The position numbers and the translations under genes were made by a program. The notes beneath the pieces are model-generated. The model did not search any database, was not told the origin of the DNA, and was given only the letters and a program-made list of their open reading frames with translations. A stretch of 5,901 nucleotides of DNA from Arsenophonus melophagi (lineage in GTDB: Bacteria > Pseudomonadota > Gammaproteobacteria > Enterobacterales > Enterobacteriaceae), in the NCBI GenBank assembly GCA_032378655.1, contig JAVYJS010000026.1, positions 1-5,901 of the forward strand, written 5' to 3'. Of this stretch, positions 1 through 5,796 are shown one piece after another; the first letter of the stretch is position 1; each line of letters opens with the position of its first letter.

Positions 1-15
1 GGCAGTGCATGTAGA

Positions 16-50
16 TATAACCTTCTTCTTTTAGCAAGAAGAAGGTTATA
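16..50. repeat. perfect 15-bp inverted repeat, possible terminator of a gene off the left edge
   Basis: Arms 16-30 and 36-50 pair without mismatch around a five-base loop (TTAGC). One arm is pyrimidine-rich (CCTTCTTCTT) and the other purine-rich. No T-run follows on either strand, so it is not a textbook intrinsic terminator. Its place at the window edge would suit the 3' end of a gene lying to the left, but that gene is not visible. Confidence 0.6.
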
Positions 51-62
51 GTATTAAAAGAG

Positions 63-83
63 CCCTTACCCTTATAGTAAGGG
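63..83 (-). terminator. short GC-richer hairpin, weak terminator candidate
   Basis: CCCTTAC at 63-69 pairs with GTAAGGG at 77-83. An alternative 6-bp pairing of 69-74 with 78-83 is also possible. On the minus strand the stem is followed by CTCTTTTAAT, a short T-run, so it could stop minus-strand transcription. On the plus strand no T-run follows. It lies 12 bases after the 16-50 inverted repeat, making a tandem hairpin pair. The role is inference. Confidence 0.25.
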
Positions 84-435
84 ATCGTTCATTTTCTTAA
101 AATATTGTAATAGTTTTTAAAATAATCGAAATTTTATAGACAGTTTTCATAGCGATGATCTCATAACACTAACAGTTAGATATATTTTATGATCATCTAG
201 TTTTTACGAAACTTGACGATGTATATGTAACTTTAGAATTACAGCGTTACTAATAAATACTTTTCAATACATAGTTTAGTGCGTGATACACTAAAGCTTA
301 CAAGGTATCTTGAATTGCCGCACTTTGTTTTTATCATAAAACAACTCTTATTAATTAATTAACTCTAAGTAGGAAACAATTACTAATACAAACTATAAAG
401 TAGCACTTCCAATTAGTGCTTCGCTATTCTTGAAT

Positions 436-478
436 AATTGCATCATAATTACTGATGATAAGTAATTATCATGCAATT
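436..478. repeat. near-perfect 18-bp inverted repeat (one mismatch)
   Basis: Arms 436-453 and 461-478 pair at 17 of 18 positions around a seven-base loop. The only mismatch is C444 opposite C470. No T-run of terminator quality follows on the plus strand (only four T). It lies in gene-free DNA with no flanking gene to serve. Confidence 0.6.
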
Positions 479-731
479 TTATTAAAACTAAAGCTATGTT
501 AGATATTCAATTGTGCTATTTATAGCAGCAACTCATTTCTATCTTAATATTTTAATCAAAAAAAAGAAATAATCAAAGCCAACAGAAATCTTCTTAAAAT
601 TCTCTGACTGAAATTAAATTAAAACTAAAATTAAAGATTAACTGATAAAATATCAAATAATAAAAAGTTATTAATAACAGCTGAATTAATAGATAAATTT
701 ATGCAATACTCGACTAATACTTAAATATCTA

Positions 732-774
732 TGATATCTTTTATAGATATGCTTTATATCTATAAAAGATATCA
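732..774. repeat. perfect 19-bp inverted repeat
   Basis: Arms 732-750 and 756-774 are exactly complementary, with the five-base loop GCTTT. The stem is almost all A and T. Its right arm overlaps the left arm of the next inverted repeat (770-805) by five bases, so the two hairpins compete for 770-774. No gene flanks it closely. Confidence 0.75.
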
Positions 775-805
775 GTTAAATACACTGATAGGTATTTAAC
801 TGATA
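770..805. repeat. perfect 14-bp inverted repeat overlapping the previous one
   Basis: Arms 770-783 and 792-805 pair perfectly around an eight-base loop (ACTGATAG). Bases 770-774 are shared with the hairpin 732-774, giving a composite structure of two partly exclusive stems. Function is unknown. The sequence has no T-run on either side. Confidence 0.65.
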
Positions 806-933
806 ATAATCCTAGCTATGAAGCTTATTCATTGATAGTCGTGTCATAAACAGGCTATGAGGTAAAACGTATGGATGACTGCATGACTATACATATGATG
901 CCAGACTAACTAATTTTAATGATCAAATAATTT

Positions 934-1191
934 TTGTTTAGTATGTTATCGCTTTTTTGCAAGACTTTTATTTCTAATTATAAAAGTATCGCTGTTGCTA
1001 CTTTTAGTGATTTGTATAAAAAATTAATCATAATAATGAATCAGAATCTAGTTTATCAACCAAATTGGTATATTAGAAAGTATGATTTCTTACTAAGAAA
1101 TCATTTTCTCGGTAAGATTGATGAAGATGAAATTTTTGAGACCTTTCCGTTAATAGCCTATATTGAAGAAAAGCAATTTTATTCTATGTAA
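934..1191 (+). CDS. unrecognised small open reading frame, possibly spurious or a gene remnant
   Basis: This open frame of 85 codons starts with TTG at 934. ATG alternatives are at 943 and 1036, and the last would give a 51-residue protein. I do not recognise the product. The C-terminal half looks more protein-like than the rest: it is mixed and charged, with a Tyr/Phe/Trp-rich part (PNWYIRKYDFLLRNHF) and an acidic stretch (GKIDEDEIFE). The N-terminal part is hydrophobic and Ser/Phe-rich, but there is no clear signal peptide. No good Shine-Dalgarno sequence precedes any of the starts. A 6-bp hairpin at 1201-1216 follows the stop by nine bases, which is weak support for a real 3' end. It may be a leftover piece of an older gene. 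I would not treat it as an established gene. Confidence 0.25.
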   Translation: MFSMLSLFCKTFISNYKSIAVATFSDLYKKLIIIMNQNLVYQPNWYIRKYDFLLRNHFLGKIDEDEIFETFPLIAYIEEKQFYSM

Positions 1192-1946
1192 GAATGTAGG
1201 TAGATGCCAGCATCTAAAATTCTATCATATACTTCATTTAGGATACTGACCGCTATTGACTTTTGCTTGTTAAAGTCAATAAGAAAATTTTTTCTAAAAC
1301 CTCTAAACATTTTAGAAAACTGGCTTATATAGCCATAGGCTAGTCAATTAAAAAGACAAGTAAACCATTGCATACAGATCAAGGCATAACCTTGATCAAC
1401 AATTAAAATGTCATAATCTCTTAATCTTTTGCAATTATTCGTTCTGCTTATCAAAGCAATGAGTCGCTCTTTGAAACTAATAATAATGCAGCAATTAAAC
1501 TTATCATCAATCAAAATCAAATTAATCTACAATATTGATTGTATTATAAATGATAAGCGTGTAACTTTTGCACGCTTATATAGAGCAAATCAAGCTATTT
1601 TATCACTTTAATCAACAGCTGACTTTAATAATGAGTAAATAATACGTGCTATCTATTAGAGATAATTACTAGTGGCATGGCAAGAAACAAGAGAAACAGA
1701 TAAATATTTTACACTCAAAATGTTGCAATGTGTTTTATATTGCTTATTCAAAATTATAATATAGAACGGTGAGGGAAATTAATCAGTACTACTCTACTTA
1801 TTTGATTAGATAAGTTTTACAAAAAATAATAGACTGCAGAAGAAAATAATCTTAGAGTAAAGAGACATTGATTTATCTGATTAATGAGTAGTCGGATTGT
1901 CAAACTCTTAATAACTTTAAAGTCTTTAAAACCAAGTGAATTAAAG
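1192..1946. other. gene-free stretch where pcnB would be expected
   Basis: In E. coli and relatives pcnB (poly(A) polymerase I) lies directly upstream of folK on the same strand. Reading the three plus frames here gives many stops and nothing resembling the PcnB nucleotidyltransferase motifs or its basic C-terminus. Small hairpins occur at 1254-1281, 1290-1319, 1377-1397 and 1553-1579, with stems of 8 to 10 bp. Stems of that size are expected by chance in DNA this AT-rich. A 60-codon TTG-started frame at 1429-1611 is probably accidental. A possible folK promoter is listed at 1802-1830. Confidence 0.55.
1802..1830 (+). promoter_or_regulatory. putative sigma-70 promoter for folK
   Basis: TTGATT at 1802-1807 resembles a -35 box (4 of 6). 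AATAAT at 1825-1830 resembles a -10 box (5 of 6), with the optimal 17-base spacer. Transcription would start near 1837 and give a leader of about 110 bases before the ATG at 1947. Since pcnB is absent, folK would need its own promoter. In AT-rich DNA such matches are common by chance, so this is only a candidate. Confidence 0.3.
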
Positions 1947-2426
1947 ATGGAGCGTGTTTATATAGCCATTGGCAGCAATTTAAATGACCCTCTAAAACAA
2001 GTAGAAAGTGCAATTCAAGAATTGCATCAATTACCCAATACCAATACAGTAATGATTTCTTCTTTATATCGTTCTAAACCTATGGGTCCAAAAGGACAAC
2101 CTGACTATCTGAATGCCGTTATTGCTTTAGATACTGAATTATTGCCAACGACTCTACTTAAACATACCCAATTAATTGAATTAATGCATGGTAGAATACG
2201 TACCACCGCGCGTTGGGAACAACGAACTCTAGATCTAGATATTTTATTATATGGCCAATACATTATACAAACAGAGTGCTTAACTATCCCTCATTATGGT
2301 CTTAAAGAAAGAGAATTTATGCTTTATCCATTAGCAGAAATTGCTCCTAAGTTATGCTTTCCAGATGGCGAATTACTCAGTGATAGACTGCTACTGGTTT
2401 CTAAAAATAGCTTAACTGCATGGTAA
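1947..2426 (+). CDS. folK: 2-amino-4-hydroxy-6-hydroxymethyldihydropteridine pyrophosphokinase (HPPK)
   Basis: FolK is a cytoplasmic enzyme that transfers pyrophosphate from ATP to 6-hydroxymethyl-7,8-dihydropterin. The product is the pterin substrate of dihydropteroate synthase (FolP) in folate synthesis. The protein has 159 residues, the E. coli length, if translation starts at ATG 1947 (MERVYIAIGSNL). The frame is open back to an ATG at 1884, but those 21 extra residues have no counterpart in the family, so I chose 1947. Upstream AAGTGA (1933-1938) is only a weak ribosome site. Visible features are the N-terminal GSNL (9-12), the YRSKPMGP loop (41-48), QPDYLNA (51-57), R83 and R85, catalytic-loop R93, the Mg-binding pair D96/D98 in TLDLDIL, H116 and R122. 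One oddity is that the residues before R93 are Glu-Gln where E. coli has Gly-Pro. The frame is intact. pcnB, its usual upstream partner, is absent. Confidence 0.95.
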   Translation: MERVYIAIGSNLNDPLKQVESAIQELHQLPNTNTVMISSLYRSKPMGPKGQPDYLNAVIALDTELLPTTLLKHTQLIELMHGRIRTTARWEQRTLDLDILLYGQYIIQTECLTIPHYGLKEREFMLYPLAEIAPKLCFPDGELLSDRLLLVSKNSLTAW

Positions 2427-2709
2427 CTGAACCATTAAGTCTTTCATTCTTTCTTTTTATAATTATATAAAATACAATTATGATACGAATATTTTATTGC
2501 TTGCTCAATTTAGATAATAAAGCAAGCAATTATACAGATAAAAATAGAACTGCAATAGAGAAATGCGCCGACATTGCAAGCCATTACTAAATAATTAATA
2601 TGTATGATTAAAAATATAATAAGCAACAGAGTGATAATATAGAAACGCTATTAAAATAGCGTTTCTATATTATATTATATTTAAATATTATTGCTTTTTG
2701 CATGAAGTA
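2427..2709. other. convergent spacer replacing the panBCD region
   Basis: This 283-base gap lies between the 3' ends of folK and yadH. No pantothenate gene or fragment is visible. It contains a 10-bp inverted repeat (2496-2505 with 2521-2530, 15-base loop) and the stronger hairpin 2634-2673 listed separately. The inferred reading is a deletion scar with residual terminators. Confidence 0.6.
2634..2673. terminator. perfect 17-bp hairpin, probable bidirectional terminator
   Basis: Arms 2634-2650 and 2657-2673 pair without mismatch around TTAAAA, with the GC-richer core AAACGCTA near the loop. It lies 207 bases after the folK stop and 36 bases beyond the yadH stop, between two converging genes, which is where a shared terminator is expected. 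The flanks are AT-rich but lack a continuous T-run, so termination strength is uncertain. Confidence 0.5.
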
Positions 2710-3480
2710 TTATGTCCTTAATCCTTGTCCTTGTTCAATTAAGTACCAAGTGATAGTATACAAGATACCAATGAAGATCACTAATATTGATAAGGTAATG
2801 GACATTGCAACATCACTAATGCCAAGAAATCCATAACGCAGCCCATTGATCATATATACAATTGGATTAAATTTAGATATAAACTGCAAATACTCTGGTA
2901 AAAGAGATAAAGAATAAAAAACCCCTCCTAAATAAGTGAGTGGTGTTAAAACAAAAGTAGGAATGATACTAATATCATCAAATGTTTTAGCAAAAATGGC
3001 ATTTACCAATCCAGCTAATGAAAATAAAATTGCTGTCAATAATACAACAAAAATTACTATACACCATGAATAAATATGCAATGAAATAAAAAATAGTGAA
3101 GCCAAGGTCACTAAAAACCCAACAAATACCCCTCTTGCCACTCCACCGCCAATAAAACCAATTATAATAATATGGGTAGGTACCGGTGCAACTAACAATT
3201 CTTCAATGCTTTTTTGAAATTTAGAACCAAAAAAAGAGGAACAAACATTCGTATAAGCATTAGTGATCACAGACATCATAATTAAACCAGGAATAATAAA
3301 TTGCATATAATTTACACCATCCATATTGCCAATTTTTGTTCCAATTAAACGACCAAAAATAATAAAATAGAGTGACATTGTAATCACAGACGGTAGTAAA
3401 GTTTGTACCCAAATACGCACAAAACGTGTTATCTCTTTGATCCAAATGGTTTTCATCGCCACCCAGTAGAGCTGGATCAT
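2710..3480 (-). CDS. yadH: ABC-2 type transporter, membrane (permease) subunit YadH
   Basis: YadH is the inner-membrane subunit of the YadGH transporter, a member of the ABC-2 export family. Its substrate has not been established as far as I know. The protein has 256 residues, the E. coli length, and close similarity can be recalled along the whole chain (for example YWVAMKTIW near the start, FIIPGLIMMSVITNAY, and the GQGLRT end). About six hydrophobic segments are visible near residues 23-45, 57-75, 102-126, 138-163, 170-192 and 224-247. The cytoplasmic stretch IEELLVAPVPTH (92-103) and the region LTYLGGVFYSLSLLP to FNPIVYMINGLRYG (181-218) are hallmarks of ABC-2 permeases. The start ATG at 3480 has a strong Shine-Dalgarno sequence (AAGGAG, complement of 3488-3493) seven bases upstream, placed in the 14-base gap after the yadG stop. 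It is probably co-transcribed with yadG. No frameshift is seen. Confidence 0.95.
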   Translation of the reverse strand: MIQLYWVAMKTIWIKEITRFVRIWVQTLLPSVITMSLYFIIFGRLIGTKIGNMDGVNYMQFIIPGLIMMSVITNAYTNVCSSFFGSKFQKSIEELLVAPVPTHIIIIGFIGGGVARGVFVGFLVTLASLFFISLHIYSWCIVIFVVLLTAILFSLAGLVNAIFAKTFDDISIIPTFVLTPLTYLGGVFYSLSLLPEYLQFISKFNPIVYMINGLRYGFLGISDVAMSITLSILVIFIGILYTITWYLIEQGQGLRT

Positions 3481-3494
3481 GTTCTTTCTCCTTG

Positions 3495-4421
3495 CTATAT
3501 CGATAATATGTTCCGTTTATTCATTAAACCAACAAATAGCTCCTCCAAACGATTTACTTTATTACGCATGCTAGTGATCTGTATTTTTTGCTTATAGAAT
3601 TGGCTAAATAAACCATAGAGGCCTTGATTACGAAGCACTTCAACTTCTAATGTTGAAGCGTCTAACAGCCTGTATTTATAACCCTCTAATTGCGGAGGAG
3701 GGCTATTTATCGCTAAATCAAAAATAAACGTTTCTGACTCTAGTTGATTGAGTAGTTTTTTCATACTACTACTCTGAATCAATGCTCCAGATTGTATAAT
3801 CCCAATATTTCGACATAACATTTCAGCGTCTTCCAAATAATGGGTAGTTAAAATAATCGTAGTACCTTGTGCATTAAGAGTCTTTAAAAAACTCCACATC
3901 GACCTACGTACTTCAATATCTACTCCCGCAGTTGGTTCATCTAAAATTAATAGTTTTGGTTGATGCATTAATGCTCGTGCAATCATCAAACGTCTTTTCA
4001 TCCCCCCTGAAAGACTTCTCGCAGGTTCATCGCGCTTGTTCCATAAAGTTAATTGCGAAAGATACATCTCTGCTCTAGAGAAAGCTAGTGAACGCGGAAC
4101 ACCGTAATAACCAACTTGGTTAATCAGTATTTGTATTACTGTTTCAAATGGATTAAAATTGAACTCTTGAGGTACTAAACCTAATTGACGTTTGACATTA
4201 ACCAGATCTTTATCAAGATCATACCCAAACATTATTACTTTACCACTTGTTTTATTGACCAATGAACTGATAATACCAATCATTGTTGATTTGCCTGCAC
4301 CGTTTCTTCCCAACAAAGCATAGAAATCACCTACCTCAACCTGTAAATTAATTCCAGTTAATGCTTTTACACCACTAGGATAGGTTTTTGTAAGTTGGAG
4401 TAGCTCTAAAGCATACGTCAT
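3495..4421 (-). CDS. yadG: ABC transporter ATP-binding subunit YadG
   Basis: YadG is the cytoplasmic ATPase that drives the YadGH transporter. The protein has 308 residues, the E. coli length. The nucleotide-binding motifs are complete: Walker A GRNGAGKST at 38-46, Q-loop Q85 in LVPQEF, ABC signature LSGGM at 137-141, Walker B LLILDEP at 157-163 with catalytic E162, D-loop AGVD at 165-168, and switch His194 in TTHYLE. R39 stands where I recall Pro in E. coli; this position is variable in Walker A, so ATP binding should be intact. About 100 residues follow the ATPase core, ending in the RLEELFVGLMNK type tail usual for this subfamily. The start at 4421 is preceded by AGAGG (complement of 4426-4430), a reasonable ribosome site, five bases away. 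It is the first gene of a two-gene operon with yadH. Its usual divergent neighbour, can, is not visible. Confidence 0.95.
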   Translation of the reverse strand: MTYALELLQLTKTYPSGVKALTGINLQVEVGDFYALLGRNGAGKSTMIGIISSLVNKTSGKVIMFGYDLDKDLVNVKRQLGLVPQEFNFNPFETVIQILINQVGYYGVPRSLAFSRAEMYLSQLTLWNKRDEPARSLSGGMKRRLMIARALMHQPKLLILDEPTAGVDIEVRRSMWSFLKTLNAQGTTIILTTHYLEDAEMLCRNIGIIQSGALIQSSSMKKLLNQLESETFIFDLAINSPPPQLEGYKYRLLDASTLEVEVLRNQGLYGLFSQFYKQKIQITSMRNKVNRLEELFVGLMNKRNILSI

Positions 4422-4459
4422 AAAAACCTCTTTTCTCTATCTATTTTATTCTACCTATG

Positions 4460-4490
4460 ATAATAAACACGCCATTAGCCATCTTCTCAA
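4460..4490 (-). promoter_or_regulatory. weak promoter candidate for yadG-yadH
   Basis: On the minus strand TTGAGA (complement of 4485-4490) could serve as -35 and TATTAT (complement of 4460-4465, 5 of 6 matches) as -10. The spacer is 19 bases, longer than the preferred 17. It is suitably placed 39 bases upstream of the yadG start. Evidence is only positional and by hexamer match. Confidence 0.2.
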
Positions 4491-4571
4491 TCATTAACAG
4501 TAAATAAATATTAAACATAAATTGATTTTATATATATGATTGTTATCTTACTTAACAATAAGTATTGTTAC

Positions 4572-4627
4572 TAGAATCTATCAAAAAGAAAATTTTGAAA
4601 TCTATATTTTCTTTTTGATAGATTCTA
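4572..4627. repeat. perfect 22-bp inverted repeat upstream of yadG
   Basis: Arms 4572-4593 and 4606-4627 are exactly complementary over 22 bp, with a 12-base loop (TTTGAAATCTAT). It is the longest perfect inverted repeat noticed in the window. It starts about 150 bases upstream of the yadG start codon. A smaller hairpin (4553-4559 with 4564-4570) abuts it with one base between. No flanking target duplication was seen, so a small transposable element is not supported. It could block read-through into yadG, or it could be a mutational product. Confidence 0.75.
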
Positions 4628-5776
4628 TGATTGACTGGTATCTAATAAAAATTAACTAAATGAATATCCAGTTCTCTATATTGTTCAGAGACATGTTGCG
4701 AATTTTATGATACATATTGACTTATATGGTCTTTCAACGATTTAAAATGTTATTTTATATTCTAAAATTTGAACATAGATTATGTGTGATCACTATCTTT
4801 ATAGTACTAAAGACTGATTTTTTGGTATCGCAGTTACAATTCATAATACAGAATGAAACTAATCAATAATTTTCCGTGCGGCGTGTAATTTTTTTTTAAA
4901 AGATAATGCAAGCTTGGTAAGCAGCCTCATGAAATAAGGAATTAATTGCTTATGTGATTTGTCATGTATATAAAAGACCATCATTTATAGATAAGTCTTC
5001 AGACTAATAATATAATAGCCTCCATATTCTAGGTATTATGCAAACGAATAATGATGAAAATTTTTAATTACATTGATAAACTATCGTTAAATCAAGGTAT
5101 TGAAACAATGCACCACTAAAATTAGTGCTAGTTTTGGGTCATAAAGAATTTAAACTTGCATTTCTAACAATGAGAATGATGGCAAATAATGATAGCACAT
5201 AAGGTTATGGTTATGTGGCAATACACTTGGACTTTATTTATTTATATGAAAGCTTAAGTATATTGATATGAATAGATATTAATATGATGTTTACATTTCT
5301 GCTAAACAGAAATAAGATACAATCCGGTATGAAAATGTAGCATTATTAGAGGAGCTATTAAGAAGATTCAATTCTCACCCGTCTTTCTAGAATGTAGAAA
5401 CTGTTTAACAACCATAACAATATGATGAATTAGACTAAATTCTTGATTCCTCTACTAAGATCGGTTCTTAAGAATGATTGAGAACCATACTATTCACCCC
5501 CAATTTCCATTGTAATATGGAAATGCTATATAGCAAGGTAAGCCTGTTTACCTTATAACTTACCAAGCAATGAGCATATCTTAGAGCTCTGTCATCCACA
5601 TGCCATGTTAAACCTGAAAAACCAATACCACACTTGATAACCCATTAATTACTATTTAAGGATAAACATTAAACATATCTCCTGAGGTTGATTAATGACA
5701 AAAAATAGAGTTTTATTAATGTAATAGGTTTAATCAAGATACAGATACTTAAGTATCAGTATACTACAGACTGATC

Positions 5777-5796
5777 CCGTCTTTACATAAAGACGG
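5777..5796. repeat. 8-bp GC-richer hairpin with tetraloop
   Basis: CCGTCTTT at 5777-5784 pairs with AAAGACGG at 5789-5796 around ACAT. It stands out from the surrounding AT-rich DNA by its C/G-containing ends and compact loop. No T-run follows on the plus strand (TGTCTCAAAAAA) or on the minus strand, so a terminator is not well supported. The stem is short enough to arise by chance. Confidence 0.3.

Larger units (their letters stand above)
1..933. other. gene-free AT-rich stretch with strong inverted repeats
   Basis: I see no coding region here: all frames are broken by frequent stops and no enteric protein can be recognised in short translations. In the usual enteric order pcnB, gluQ and dksA would lie on this side of folK, but I found no fragment resembling them. 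The stretch contains the inverted repeats listed separately at 16-50, 63-83, 436-478 and 732-805, plus a small 7-bp hairpin at 275-295. The inferred reading is former coding DNA eroded beyond recognition, with some structured spots either kept or newly made. Confidence 0.6.

Noticed and set aside
1..14. Possible tail of a gene such as dksA at the left edge, or a minus-strand start at 8-10
   Set aside because: Only a few codons are available and they do not resemble the DksA C-terminus. No support either way.
1254..1579. Hairpins at 1254-1281, 1290-1319, 1377-1397 and 1553-1579 as terminators or RNA elements
   Set aside because: Stems of 8 to 10 bp are expected by chance in DNA of this base composition and length, and no gene end lies close by.
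1429..1611. 60-codon open frame on the plus strand
   Set aside because: TTG start, no ribosome site, low-complexity Leu/Ile/Lys-rich translation and no recognisable family. A frame of this length arises easily by chance.
1884..1946. N-terminal extension of FolK from the upstream ATG at 1884
   Set aside because: The 21 added residues have no counterpart in the family, and the start at 1947 gives exactly the expected 159 residues and GSNL position.
3260..3445. 61-codon minus-strand frame inside yadH
   Set aside because: It lies in another frame of the well-supported yadH gene and has Tyr/Cys/Trp-rich shadow composition.
3403..3597. 64-codon plus-strand frame across the yadG/yadH junction
   Set aside because: Antisense shadow of two well-supported genes.
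4874..4897. GC-rich patch followed by nine T as a terminator
   Set aside because: The GC-rich patch does not form a useful stem, so the T-run alone is not evidence of termination.
5051..5119. 22-residue ATG frame ending in a small hairpin followed by TTTT
   Set aside because: Too short, no clear ribosome site, and the hairpin is only 6 bp with a two-base loop. Chance is the simpler explanation.
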